Source of the DNA: Ectobacillus sp042610425
Lineage (GTDB): Bacteria > Bacillota > Bacilli > Bacillales > Bacillaceae_G
Reading direction: 5' to 3'
Assembly: GCF_042610425.1 (NCBI RefSeq)
Contig: NZ_JBGJZM010000001.1
Location: 1,054,001-1,118,000, forward strand
DNA: 64,000 nt
Shown: one piece after another, positions 17,508 through 26,442 of the stretch
Position numbering within the stretch: the first letter of the stretch is position 1
How the letters are laid out: the number at the start of each line of letters is the position of its first letter
Notes under the pieces: generated by a model
Seen by the model: the letters and a program-made list of their open reading frames with translations, nothing else
Told to the model about the DNA's origin: nothing
Database searches by the model: none
Position numbers and translations under genes: made by a program

Positions 17508-18209
17508 ATGCTACAAATGAATAATGTTCATGCATACTATGGTGGAATTCATGCATTAAAAGGGGTTACCATTAGCGTTGAAAAAGGGGAAATTGTGACG
17601 TTGATTGGCAGCAATGGGGCTGGAAAATCAACGACATTAAAAACAATAAGTGGACAGGTGGTTCCAAAGGATGGAACGGTTACATTTGAAGGAAACAATA
17701 TAACAAAACAACTGCCACATCTTACAGCGCTGTCCGGTATTGCTCACGTACCAGAAGGACGCCGGATTTTTTCCCGACTTTCTGTTCTGGAAAATTTAGA
17801 AATGGGTGCTTTCTCTGTTAAAGATAAAAAGGTAGTAAAGGAACGGATAGAACAGGTGTTTTATTATTTTCCAAAGTTAAAGGAACGTCTCGATCAACAA
17901 GGAGGTACGATGAGTGGCGGGGAGCAACAAATGCTTGCCATTGGAAGAGCATTGATGAGTAAACCGCATTTATTAATGCTAGATGAGCCCTCTATGGGTC
18001 TGGCTCCTATTATTGTAGAGCAAATATTCGAAATTATAAAAGATTTAAATAAAGAGGGAATGACAATTCTTCTTGTGGAACAAAATGCTTACCAAGCCCT
18101 TCAAATCGCTCATCGCGGATATGTAATTCAAACTGGTGAAATTAAAATGGTAGGAAAAGGTTCCGAACTATTGAAGGATGAAATTGTAAAGGAAGCATAC
18201 TTAGCTTAG
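17508..18209 (+). CDS. livF: Branched-chain amino acid ABC transporter ATPase LivF
   Basis: A 233-residue ATPase with Walker A (GSNGAGKST), the LivF phrase HVPEGRRIFSRLSVLENL, signature MSGGEQQMLAIGRAL, Walker B LMLDEPSMGLAP and VEQNAYQAL near the end. ATG 17508 is chosen because AGGAGGAATAGAAGCA precedes it; the longer frame overlaps livG without a ribosome binding site. It closes the livJHMGF operon, followed by a perfect terminator. Confidence 0.93.
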   Translation: MLQMNNVHAYYGGIHALKGVTISVEKGEIVTLIGSNGAGKSTTLKTISGQVVPKDGTVTFEGNNITKQLPHLTALSGIAHVPEGRRIFSRLSVLENLEMGAFSVKDKKVVKERIEQVFYYFPKLKERLDQQGGTMSGGEQQMLAIGRALMSKPHLLMLDEPSMGLAPIIVEQIFEIIKDLNKEGMTILLVEQNAYQALQIAHRGYVIQTGEIKMVGKGSELLKDEIVKEAYLA

Positions 18210-18219
18210 TAAACAATAG

Positions 18220-18248
18220 GGAAGGTGCAAAAGATTGCACCTTCCTTA
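18220..18248. terminator. Terminator after livF
   Basis: A perfect 10-bp stem, GGAAGGTGCA/TGCACCTTCC, with a 6-base loop and a short TTATTT tail. It lies between converging livF and msrA. Confidence 0.85.
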
Positions 18249-18271
18249 TTTGTGATTGTTCCTGTGAACAG

Positions 18272-18805
18272 TTAGTTCTTCCAATTTTTTTCAATAAATG
18301 TAGCGCGTCCGGATTCTATACGTTCTTGTTTGTATTTTTCGGGATTTTTCTTGTAAAAATGTTGATGATATTCTTCTGCTTCAAAAAACGTGTCGGCAGG
18401 AAGAATGCTTGTGACAACAGGCTTTTGAAAGCGACCGCTACGTTCTACTGCCTGCTTCGATTCTTCCGCTAGTTCCTTTTGTTTATTAGAATAGTAGAAA
18501 ATTGCAGTTCGATACTGCGTTCCACGATCAAAAAATTGTCCACCATCATCGGTTGGATCAATTTGTGGCCAATAAAGTTCTAGCAGTTTTTCATAAGGAA
18601 ATATAGTAGGATCGAACTGTATTTGCACAACTTCGTAATGTCCTGTCGTCCCACTTTTCACTTGCTCATAGGTAGGATGGTCAACACTTCCACCAGAATA
18701 ACCAGAAACTACTCTTACAATACCTGGTAATTCATCAAATGGTTTGACCATGCACCAGAAGCATCCTCCGGCAAACATAGCAAATTCAATTCGAGATTCT
18801 TCCAT
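18272..18805 (-). CDS. msrA: Peptide methionine-S-sulfoxide reductase MsrA
   Basis: A 177-residue cytoplasmic enzyme reducing the S-epimer of methionine sulfoxide in proteins and free amino acid. The catalytic GGCFWC motif is at about residues 13-18. GYSGG, YEQVKSGTTGHYEVVQI and FFEAEEYHQHFY are the conserved family segments. No MsrB domain is fused and no msrB is adjacent. The resolving Cys near the C-terminus of some MsrA forms is absent, so a thioredoxin would have to regenerate it by another route. An AAAGGATGA ribosome binding site precedes the ATG. Confidence 0.95.
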   Translation of the reverse strand: MEESRIEFAMFAGGCFWCMVKPFDELPGIVRVVSGYSGGSVDHPTYEQVKSGTTGHYEVVQIQFDPTIFPYEKLLELYWPQIDPTDDGGQFFDRGTQYRTAIFYYSNKQKELAEESKQAVERSGRFQKPVVTSILPADTFFEAEEYHQHFYKKNPEKYKQERIESGRATFIEKNWKN

Positions 18806-19120
18806 TATCTATTCATCCTTTCATTATGTAGGTACTATTGTATTTATAGTAAGTTTCACTGAGAAACACAATCGGTACTCAGTAAATTTATGCCTCTTCA
18901 CCGCGTGAATAGCAATTATTATAACTGAAGTATGTTTTCATGTAAAACAATGTACAAGTAGACTCCTATAATAGATATAGAAAAATATTACATTTGAAAT
19001 AAGAAAACTAAAATACATAAATCTTTATATAAGCTAAACACAAAAATCCATTGACAAGGATTATAATGGAATTAATGGCATTTTCATCAAAATTTCATAT
19101 TGAAGAAAAGAGGGATGGGA
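18806..19120. other. Divergent region between msrA and the YqeK-like gene
   Basis: About 315 AT-rich bases. No recognisable operator, hairpin or coding remnant was seen; the two divergent promoters must lie here. Confidence 0.3.
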
Positions 19121-19765
19121 TTGAGTTGGATTACAACATTAAAAAACGAAATGGATATTACGGGGAATTTAGAAAAAGACGTGGAGTCCTTTTACAAACA
19201 TTTTAATGCCCTACCCCTGTTTTTGCATTCTGTCGATGTCGCAGAGGAATGTAGAAACCTAGCGAATCTTTTCCATACTAATGAAAAAAACGCACATATT
19301 ACAGGTTATTTACATGATATAAGCTCTGTCATTCCTAAGGAAAATATTATGGAAGCTGTTCTTGATTTGAATATAGCTGTATTACCCGAAGAAACCCAAT
19401 TTCCATATCTACTATATCAGAAATTATCGGCGGCACTTGCTCAAGAACTGTTTCAAATAGATAATAAGGAAGTATTAAGTGCTTTAGAGTGTCACACAAC
19501 ATTAAAGAAAAAATGTAAAAAACAAGACCTCATTTTATTCGTAGCAGATAAAATAAAATGGGGTAAAATTGGAAATCCACCATATATTGCAGCAATTCAT
19601 ATGGAATGGCAAAAATCATTAGAGCATGCCGCATATTGTTACATTACATATGTATGGGAAAGAAGAAATCAATACCAGGTCATTCATCCTTGGCTAATAG
19701 AAGCATATTATGATTTAAAGGAAAAGTTAGAAATCTCTTTCTCTAGTGAAAATGATACGAAATGA
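19121..19765 (+). CDS. HD-domain hydrolase, YqeK-like
   Basis: A 214-residue cytoplasmic protein. The HD motifs are HSVDVAEECRNLA (first His), GYLHDIS (HD pair) and LFVADKIKWG, arranged as in YqeK, a symmetrical diadenosine-tetraphosphate hydrolase of Firmicutes. Unlike chromosomal yqeK it is not next to nadD or rsfS, so it may be a paralogue with another nucleotide substrate. The TTG at 19121 is favoured because AGAGGGA lies just upstream; TTG 19100 and ATG 19115 are alternatives. Confidence 0.65.
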   Translation: MSWITTLKNEMDITGNLEKDVESFYKHFNALPLFLHSVDVAEECRNLANLFHTNEKNAHITGYLHDISSVIPKENIMEAVLDLNIAVLPEETQFPYLLYQKLSAALAQELFQIDNKEVLSALECHTTLKKKCKKQDLILFVADKIKWGKIGNPPYIAAIHMEWQKSLEHAAYCYITYVWERRNQYQVIHPWLIEAYYDLKEKLEISFSSENDTK

Positions 19766-20023
19766 AAATGTTTTGTATACGACTCGTTATAAATTTTTAA
19801 CTACATGTATATGAGTGTAGGTGAACTTAATAATATAAGTATTGTGAATACGAAAGAATTTGGTATATGATAAATATAGTATATGATAGAGTTGGATTTG
19901 ATTGCTATGACTTTGATAACGATAGGGTGTTTAATATTATTTTAGTATGTATTGTCTAATCTTTTTTTTAGAATGTATGTGATTTTGTTTTTTAGTAATA
20001 TAAAGTATATTCGGGTGATTGCA

Positions 20024-20251
20024 ATGGAAAAAGAAGAGATGTTACTCATCAAAATAGGGAATACGATAAAATTGGAAAGAATGAAAAATGGACTTTCACA
20101 GGCAGACCTTGCTCAACAATCTAATCTTCATAAGAATTTTATTGGTATGGTAGAGCGAGGGCAACGCGGACCTACGATTTCTTCTTTACAAAAAATTTGT
20201 TTAGCATTGGGTATTAGCTTAACCGAATTTTTTCAATCTTTAAATTTATAA
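20024..20251 (+). CDS. Small XRE-family transcriptional regulator
   Basis: A 75-residue protein that is essentially one helix-turn-helix domain: LERMKNGLSQADLAQQSNLH, then GMVERGQRGPTISSLQKICLAL. The pattern matches the Cro/CI (XRE) family. The ATG at 20024 has GGGTG before it; an upstream frame of 24 further codons looks hydrophobic and non-conserved. No effector domain and no partner gene are visible, so its target is unknown; autoregulation is common. Confidence 0.85.
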   Translation: MEKEEMLLIKIGNTIKLERMKNGLSQADLAQQSNLHKNFIGMVERGQRGPTISSLQKICLALGISLTEFFQSLNL

Positions 20252-20311
20252 TTGCATAAGAAAATGGCCAAAGGTGTTGACTCATGGGGTATTCTTACTA
20301 CTTTCATTAGT

Positions 20312-20352
20312 AAAAAGACATTTGTACAAAGCGTATAAATGTCTTTTTGTAT
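20312..20352. terminator. Terminator after the XRE gene
   Basis: A perfect 12-bp stem AAAAAGACATTT/AAATGTCTTTTT with a 13-base loop, active in either direction. Confidence 0.88.
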
Positions 20353-20429
20353 TTCTTATGTAGTTTACGCTCAATTGCTACGTATAGTACAATAATACTG
20401 TAACTCAAAATGTCTGGAGGAAATTAACA

Positions 20430-22049
20430 TTGATCCAAGTTAGCAATGTAAGTTTACGATACGGAGACCGAAAATTATTTGAAGATGTAAATATAAAGTT
20501 TACACCAGGAAATTGTTATGGTCTGATTGGCGCAAATGGAGCTGGAAAATCTACGTTTATTAAAGTATTATCTGGTGAAATTGAGCCTAATACTGGAGAT
20601 GTATTTATTACCCCTGGAGAGCGTCTTGCTGTTTTAAAACAAAATCACTTTGAATTTGATGATTATGCAGTAATTGACACAGTTATAATGGGCCATTCTC
20701 GTTTATATGAGGTTATGCAAGAAAAAAATGCAATCTATATGAAGGAAAACTTTACGGATGAAGACGGTATGCGTGCGGCAGAATTGGAAGCGGAATTTGC
20801 AGAAATGAACGGTTGGGAATCTGAAGCAGACGCCGCTATATTACTTAAAGGTGTTGGAATAGACGAAGAACTACATCAAAAGAAGATGGCTGAGCTAACA
20901 GGTGCTGAAAAGGTGAAAGTATTATTAGCGCAAGCATTATTTGGTAAGCCTGACATTCTACTTTTAGATGAACCTACCAACTATTTGGACATAAAAGCGG
21001 TACGTTGGCTTGAAAATTTTCTTCTTAATTTTGAAAACACTGTAATTGTTGTTTCGCATGATCGGTACTTTCTGAATAAAGTTTGTACACATATGGCTGA
21101 TTTAGATTATGGACGTTTGCAAATATATGTAGGGAATTATGACTTTTGGTATGAATCAAGTCAACTAGCATTAAAAATGTCTCAGGATACGAATAAGAAA
21201 AAAGAAGAGAAAATAAAGGAACTTCAAGGTTTCATCGCTAGATTTAGTTCCAATGCATCGAAAGCAAAACAAGCGACGTCGCGTAAAAAATTATTAGACA
21301 AAATAACACTTGATGATATACGACCATCCTCTCGTCGTTATCCGTTTGTTGGCTTTACTCAAAATCGTGAAGTTGGTAATGATTTGCTTCAGGTTGAAGG
21401 ACTATCCAAGACGATTGATGGCGAATTGGTTCTTAATAATGTGAGTTTTACTGTAAATAAGGGAGACAAAATTGCCTTTGTAGGACGTAATGAACTTGCA
21501 AATACAACTCTATTTAAGATATTATCAGGTGAATTAGAGCCAGATAGTGGCACTTATAAATGGGGTGTAACTACGACGCAAGCCTATTTTCCAAAAGACA
21601 ACGCTTCTTTCTTTGAAAATAATGAATTGACGCTAGTAGAATGGTTACGTCAATTCTCTCCTGAAGATGAATCAGAAAGCTTCTTACGTGGATTTTTAGG
21701 TAGAATGCTCTTTTCTGGTGAAGAAGTAATGAAAAAAGCAAAGGTCCTTTCTGGAGGAGAGAAGGTCCGCTGCATGCTTTCCAAAATGATGCTAAGCGGT
21801 GCGAATGTATTATCTCTAGATGAGCCTACGAACCATTTGGATTTGGAGTCAATTACAGCATTAAATAATGGTTTAATTGCGTTCAAAGGAACGATTTTAT
21901 TTACGTCTCATGACCATCAATTTGTACAAACTATAGCAAATCGTATTATTGAGATAGGATCCAATGGTATGATGGATAAACAAACTACGTATGATGAATA
22001 TCTTGAAGATGCGGATATTCAAAAAAGAGTGGAACAATTGTATGTCTAA
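20430..22049 (+). CDS. ABC-F ATPase, YkpA-like, with altered signature
   Basis: A 539-residue soluble protein with two ABC domains joined by a charged linker (about residues 240-320), the ABC-F layout of ribosome-associated factors. Domain 1 has Walker A GANGAGKST and LLLDEPTNYLD, but its signature reads LTGAE (about 156-160) where LTGGE is usual. Domain 2 has GRNELANTT in place of Walker A, a substitution I recall as typical of YkpA, then LSGGEKVRCML and LDEPTNHLD. The TTG start follows GGAGG by nine bases. It resembles YkpA closely but may be a diverged second copy. Confidence 0.82.
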   Translation: MIQVSNVSLRYGDRKLFEDVNIKFTPGNCYGLIGANGAGKSTFIKVLSGEIEPNTGDVFITPGERLAVLKQNHFEFDDYAVIDTVIMGHSRLYEVMQEKNAIYMKENFTDEDGMRAAELEAEFAEMNGWESEADAAILLKGVGIDEELHQKKMAELTGAEKVKVLLAQALFGKPDILLLDEPTNYLDIKAVRWLENFLLNFENTVIVVSHDRYFLNKVCTHMADLDYGRLQIYVGNYDFWYESSQLALKMSQDTNKKKEEKIKELQGFIARFSSNASKAKQATSRKKLLDKITLDDIRPSSRRYPFVGFTQNREVGNDLLQVEGLSKTIDGELVLNNVSFTVNKGDKIAFVGRNELANTTLFKILSGELEPDSGTYKWGVTTTQAYFPKDNASFFENNELTLVEWLRQFSPEDESESFLRGFLGRMLFSGEEVMKKAKVLSGGEKVRCMLSKMMLSGANVLSLDEPTNHLDLESITALNNGLIAFKGTILFTSHDHQFVQTIANRIIEIGSNGMMDKQTTYDEYLEDADIQKRVEQLYV

Positions 22050-22127
22050 ATATAGCTCAATAGGGTTGTAAAACGATTTCAAGTAATATTCATAATTGTA
22101 TAATTTTCAACATATTTTTGAATTTCG

Positions 22128-22162
22128 AAAGCAGGCCTATTAACGGTCTGCTTTCCTTATTA
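22128..22162 (+). terminator. Terminator after the ABC-F gene
   Basis: The stem AAAGCAGGCC/GGTCTGCTTT (one G-U) with a 7-base loop is followed by CCTTATT. Confidence 0.75.
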
Positions 22163-22591
22163 ATATAGAGAAAAAATTATGAATCCGATTCATAACATGA
22201 GGAACGAAGGGGAATAGTATACATTGTAAATGTTGATAGCATCTGGAGGTGTAAGACATATAATTCGACCATATCTTCTATAATTAAAGCGGGGAAATGA
22301 TTCGGAATTATTCGAAAAATATTATATTCCGTTTTTTGTATTATAAGTATATATTATACAATATATGAAGTGTTTGTATATATGCTTACCTTTTTGTGGA
22401 TAAAATGTGATGATTGATATGTAAAATCGACAAAAATGTATTTTTTTTATAATAGTACTTTACAAATCTCTAGAATTTAGTAGAATGTGTAGTAATAGAA
22501 ATTTTCAGATAATTTTACTAGTAGAATTATTGTGAGATGTAAGAAAACTTCTATTTGACAAAAGATACATATAATCAAGGAGGGTACCCGA
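22163..22591. other. Long upstream region of the oligopeptide-binding gene
   Basis: About 430 AT-rich bases with no gene. It holds a tight palindrome TTATGAATC-C-GATTCATAA (22177-22195), a candidate operator, and a terminator-like hairpin near 22300-22345 (CGGAAT ... ATTCCG then six T). The latter could act as a leader attenuator for oppA, but no aptamer family was recognised. Confidence 0.35.
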
Positions 22592-24253
22592 ATGAATAAG
22601 AAAAAGATCACAGCTGTAGTTGCGCCTGTGCTTGTTGCCAGCTTGGCATTAAGTGCTTGCGGTACAAAAGATAACAACACAGCAAACAGTGGCACAGGAA
22701 AGTTAGCAGCAAAGCAAGTATTAAATTTAACGGATAGTGCAGAAATTCCTTCTATGGATTCTACGCTGGCAAAGGATCAAGTTTCCTTTATCGTTATGAA
22801 TAACGTTATGGAAGGTCTTTACCGTTTGGATAAGGATCAAAAACCAACTCCAGGGGTAGCAGAATCGTATACAAAGAGTGATGACGGCAAAACGTATACA
22901 TTCAAACTTCGCAAAGATGCGAAATGGTCGAATGGAGATCCTGTCACTGCAAAAGACTTTGTTTATTCTTGGAAGCGTGCGGTTGATCCTGCGACAAAGG
23001 CAGAATATTCTTATATCATGTTTGATATAAAGAATGCACAAGCAATTAATCAAGGTAAAGCATCACTTGACACGTTAGGTGTAAAGGCAATTGACGACAA
23101 TACATTGGAAGTACAATTGGAAAATGCAGTTCCTTATTTCCTTGAATTAACTTCGTTTGGAACGTTCTATCCTCTTAACGAAAAATTCGTGAAGGCGCAA
23201 GGAGATAAATTTGGTTTAGAAGCAAGTACTACATTATATAATGGACCATTTGTTCTATCTGATTGGAAACATGAACAATCTTGGTCATATAAGAAAAATG
23301 ATCAATACTGGGATAACAAAACAGTAAAATTAACAGATATTAACGTAAATGTTGTAAAAGATGTTGCGACTGGTGTTAACTTGTATGAATCAAACCAAGT
23401 AGATCGCGTTAGACTATCTTCAGAATTCGTTGATAAATACAAAGGACAAAAAGACCAATTTGTTACAGAACAACTTGCATCAACTTATTTCCTACGTTTG
23501 AATGAAAAACGTAATGGAAAAGATACACAATTAGCAAACAAAAACTTGCGTAAAGCAATCTCAATGGCATTTGATAAAAAAGGACTAGCTAACGTAATCT
23601 TAAATGATGGTTCTGTATCTGCTGATTACCTAGTTCCTAAAGATTTAGTTAAAGATTCTAGCGGTAAGGATTTCCGTGATAATAAAGGAAATCTATTATC
23701 AACGGATACAGCAAAAGCAAAAGAATACTTTGATGCTGCTAAGAAAGATCTTGGCACAGACAAAATCACTTTAGAATTCTTAAACTATGATACAGAAACT
23801 GCTAAGAAAACTGGTGAATATATTAAAGATCAATTGGAAAAGAATTTACCAGGTTTAACAGTTAACATCAAACAACAACCATTCAAACAAAAATTAGAAC
23901 TTGAATCAAAACAAGATTATGAATTTTCATTAGCTGGTTGGGGTGCTGATTACCCAGATCCAATGACGTTCCTAGATATGTTTGATAGTAAGAATGCAAT
24001 GAATGAAATGAGCTATTCTAATCCTGCATACGATAAAATTATCAATGATGCTAAAACTACATTGCTTGCAAATCCAAAAGATCGCCTAGATCAATTGGCT
24101 AATGCTGAAAAATTATTGTTAGACGATGCAGCTATTGCACCAATTTATCAACGTGGTGATTCCTATGCACAACGTCCGTATGTAAAAGGTATCGTAAAAC
24201 ATAACTTTGGCGGCGACTACTCATACAAATGGGCTTATGTAGAAGAACACTAA
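22592..24253 (+). CDS. oppA: Oligopeptide ABC transporter substrate-binding lipoprotein (OppA family)
   Basis: A 553-residue lipoprotein (lipobox ALSAC) of the type II peptide-binding family (SBP_bac_5). Markers are NNVMEGLYRLDKD, the cluster TFKLRKDAKWSNGDPVTAKDFVYSW split over residues 100-125, and AGWGADYPDPMTFLDMF. It binds extracellular oligopeptides for an Opp/Dpp permease. No oppBCDF genes are adjacent, so it is an orphan receptor using a transporter encoded elsewhere; Bacillus genomes often carry several. The ribosome binding site is CAAGGAGGG. Confidence 0.92.
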   Translation: MNKKKITAVVAPVLVASLALSACGTKDNNTANSGTGKLAAKQVLNLTDSAEIPSMDSTLAKDQVSFIVMNNVMEGLYRLDKDQKPTPGVAESYTKSDDGKTYTFKLRKDAKWSNGDPVTAKDFVYSWKRAVDPATKAEYSYIMFDIKNAQAINQGKASLDTLGVKAIDDNTLEVQLENAVPYFLELTSFGTFYPLNEKFVKAQGDKFGLEASTTLYNGPFVLSDWKHEQSWSYKKNDQYWDNKTVKLTDINVNVVKDVATGVNLYESNQVDRVRLSSEFVDKYKGQKDQFVTEQLASTYFLRLNEKRNGKDTQLANKNLRKAISMAFDKKGLANVILNDGSVSADYLVPKDLVKDSSGKDFRDNKGNLLSTDTAKAKEYFDAAKKDLGTDKITLEFLNYDTETAKKTGEYIKDQLEKNLPGLTVNIKQQPFKQKLELESKQDYEFSLAGWGADYPDPMTFLDMFDSKNAMNEMSYSNPAYDKIINDAKTTLLANPKDRLDQLANAEKLLLDDAAIAPIYQRGDSYAQRPYVKGIVKHNFGGDYSYKWAYVEEH

Positions 24254-24270
24254 AATTCACATGGTTGTGA

Positions 24271-24302
24271 AAAACAGGGGGTGTATACTCCCTGTTTTTT
24301 TG
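24271..24302 (+). terminator. Terminator after oppA
   Basis: The stem AAAACAGGG/CCCTGTTTT with a 10-base loop is followed by a T run. Confidence 0.87.
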
Positions 24303-24361
24303 TGCACATTTTTCTTTTCGCTACATACAAATGGTAGGAGTTTAGAATAAGGGTGATTCAT

Positions 24362-25078
24362 GTGGAAAATCTGTATTTAGATTTATTGGCACAACTTGGT
24401 GTAAGTAGTGCACATCCGGGAGGCTTTTCTCTAACCACCCACTTACTTAGCTATCTCCCTCTCTCCTCACAATGCTCCGTATTAGATGCTGGTTGTGGCA
24501 CAGGAAGGACGGCTATAAACATTGCAAATAAATATGGGTGCCATACTGTGGCAATTGATTTAAATCCAACTATGATAGCTAAAGCGAAACAAAATATCTT
24601 AAGAGAATGTGCAACGATTTCTCTCCTACAAGGCACGGTGGAAGCACTTCCATTTAACAGCGGAACATTCGATGTTGTTTTGTCAGAGTCAGTAATTGCA
24701 TTTACAAACGTACAACAAACAATTGCAGAACTTAGGCGTGTCTTACGGCCAGGGGGATATCTAGCTTGTATTGAGATGTGTGTGGAACGACAACTCCGTC
24801 AGGAAGAGCAGGATGAACTTCGTAGTGTTTATGGTACAAAGGAATTTCTAACCTCGATGCAGTGGTACTATTATTTGCAGCAATCCGGCTTTTCTGATAT
24901 AAGAATGGTTGAGGGGAGTACAATTGCTACTATGTTGCACTCGGCACAGGAAGTACCAAGTTGGGACGTTTCCCCGAGCATTCCCCCTTCCTATATGGAC
25001 TTATTGGAAAAACATGAAAAAATCATAGCAAAATATCAACACGTACTTGGTCATCGTTCGTTCCTATGTAAAAAATAA
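24362..25078 (+). CDS. Class I SAM-dependent methyltransferase
   Basis: A 238-residue cytoplasmic methyltransferase. Motif I is VLDAGCGTGRTA, the acidic residue after beta 2 is in VAIDLNPTMI, and motif post-I/IV is FDVVLSESVIAFT followed by LRRVLRPGGYLACIE, the small-molecule (UbiE/Methyltransf_11) type. GTG 24362 is chosen because AAGGG lies about nine bases upstream; GTG 24353 is an alternative. The substrate is unknown and neighbours give no clue. Confidence 0.85.
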   Translation: MENLYLDLLAQLGVSSAHPGGFSLTTHLLSYLPLSSQCSVLDAGCGTGRTAINIANKYGCHTVAIDLNPTMIAKAKQNILRECATISLLQGTVEALPFNSGTFDVVLSESVIAFTNVQQTIAELRRVLRPGGYLACIEMCVERQLRQEEQDELRSVYGTKEFLTSMQWYYYLQQSGFSDIRMVEGSTIATMLHSAQEVPSWDVSPSIPPSYMDLLEKHEKIIAKYQHVLGHRSFLCKK

Positions 25079-25085
25079 AGGAAGT

Positions 25086-25121
25086 CTCCCTCAGTAATGT
25101 TCATAATCTTACTGAAGGGAG
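25086..25121. terminator. Convergent hairpin after the methyltransferase gene
   Basis: CTCCCTCAGTAA pairs with TTACTGAAGGGAG (one bulged A) between two converging genes. The T run is weak. Confidence 0.6.
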
Positions 25122-25146
25122 TATTATTAATTGTAGTTATGATTGA

Positions 25147-25461
25147 TTAAAAAAAGAATAAGGCTGCAAGTGTAATGCCGACAATAAACCCAAAGGCAAG
25201 TTCTAAGCCGAATTCCCCATTGTAATCATAGCCATACCCATCGTATCGGGTATTGTCATAGCCATAATAATCTTCATCACTGTATCTTGGACCGTAGCCA
25301 AAACCACCATTGTATGGTCGCTTGCTAACGGGCTCAATCCAAACAGAATTATCTGTAATTTTTGTAATTCTTCCTACATGGTAGGAACCCTCTATATCGC
25401 GAATGTGTACAATTTTGCCATTGTATTGATGGCAAAGATGATAACAATCTTGCTTATTCAT
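25147..25461 (-). CDS. Small Gly/Tyr-rich protein with C-terminal membrane segment
   Basis: A 104-residue protein of unknown function. The first half is a compact beta-rich domain (HIRDIEGSYHVGRITKI). The middle is very rich in Gly, Tyr and Asp (NGGFGYGPRYSDEDYYGYDN). The end is a single hydrophobic helix (LELAFGFIVGITLAALFFF). ATG 25461 has a GGAGG ribosome binding site. The layout suggests a membrane- or coat-associated surface protein, perhaps spore-related, but this is inference. Confidence 0.65.
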   Translation of the reverse strand: MNKQDCYHLCHQYNGKIVHIRDIEGSYHVGRITKITDNSVWIEPVSKRPYNGGFGYGPRYSDEDYYGYDNTRYDGYGYDYNGEFGLELAFGFIVGITLAALFFF

Positions 25462-25589
25462 CTTTTTTCCTCCTCTCTTTTGAGCTACCATATAGTATAT
25501 GGACTTGCTATAATAATGTTTGTATATCTAACTATGTACGTATCTCCTTTTTTAAAAGGACCATTATTTCCAGTGAAAGGAGGATTTCA

Positions 25590-26354
25590 ATGTATTCGAA
25601 GAAGTCTTTTTTAGCAATCATTCTTATTTGTTTTCTAAGTATATTAGTAAGCGGATGTGCATCTGGACAAGCACATATTACGGTTCATGAAAATGGAAGT
25701 GCTGATGCTGATTTAACATTTGGACTAGAGCAACAAGTCAAAGCATATATTGGAACTTACAATCCATTTACGACGCTAGAAGATGAATTACACAATAATG
25801 GGTTTGTAATCAAGCCATTTGAAAGCCAAAGTGAGTTTGGTTTTCAGGCATCGAAGCATTTGGAGAGTATTGGACTTGAACCAAAACAATCTGGTGTTGC
25901 CCATGCTGCGTCTAAAGCAACACTTGAAAATAATGAATTTATTTCGTTTCATACAGAGCAAGTGGATAAGTATTTTTATTCGGTGTATTACGTTACGGGT
26001 AAGCTGAACATTTCAAGCTATTATAATAATTTATTACAAACAATAAACAAGCAATTTAAGGCTGCTCAGTCTGCCCCATCATTTGTAGCAAGTCAAATCA
26101 GACAAAACCTTGATTTGCGTGTGAAAGTATCTCTCCCTGTCAAAGCAATTACTTCAAATGCGAATGATGTATCTTTTGATGGGAAGGATTTGGAATGGCA
26201 AATTGATCCTACTAGTGAAAATACAGTGACAATGGCGATTACTGTACCTAATGTTCAGCATATTGTAACGGCAGCTAGTATTGTTCTCGTTTTCTTAATT
26301 GCCCTTATCCTATTTATAAAACGAAGAACAGGGACGAAAAACCAAATTTCATGA
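25590..26354 (+). CDS. Membrane-anchored lipoprotein, LppM/DUF3153-like
   Basis: A 254-residue exported protein with lipobox LVSGC, a beta-rich extracellular region beginning HITVHENGSADADLTFGL, and a C-terminal transmembrane helix (about 224-246) followed by a positively charged tail KRRTGTKN. This double anchoring, with a DUF3153-like opening, is seen in small Firmicute and actinobacterial envelope proteins of unknown function. An AAAGGAGG ribosome binding site precedes the ATG. Confidence 0.65.
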   Translation: MYSKKSFLAIILICFLSILVSGCASGQAHITVHENGSADADLTFGLEQQVKAYIGTYNPFTTLEDELHNNGFVIKPFESQSEFGFQASKHLESIGLEPKQSGVAHAASKATLENNEFISFHTEQVDKYFYSVYYVTGKLNISSYYNNLLQTINKQFKAAQSAPSFVASQIRQNLDLRVKVSLPVKAITSNANDVSFDGKDLEWQIDPTSENTVTMAITVPNVQHIVTAASIVLVFLIALILFIKRRTGTKNQIS

Positions 26355-26442
26355 TGCAAGAGATAATGTGTTTAAAGTGCGCTCTTTCGGTCACTTATGC
26401 TATGCTTATTTGTGCATACACAATTGAAATGAGGGGAAACAA

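Noticed and set aside
21483..21509. Degenerate second Walker A (GRNELANTT) in the ABC-F gene as a sign of decay
   Set aside because: I recall the same kind of motif in YkpA proteins of Bacillus, so it is a family trait; only the LTGAE change was kept as unusual.
22555..22574. TTGACA and TATAAT just upstream of oppA as a promoter
   Set aside because: The spacer is only 8 bases, and the second box lies next to the ribosome binding site.
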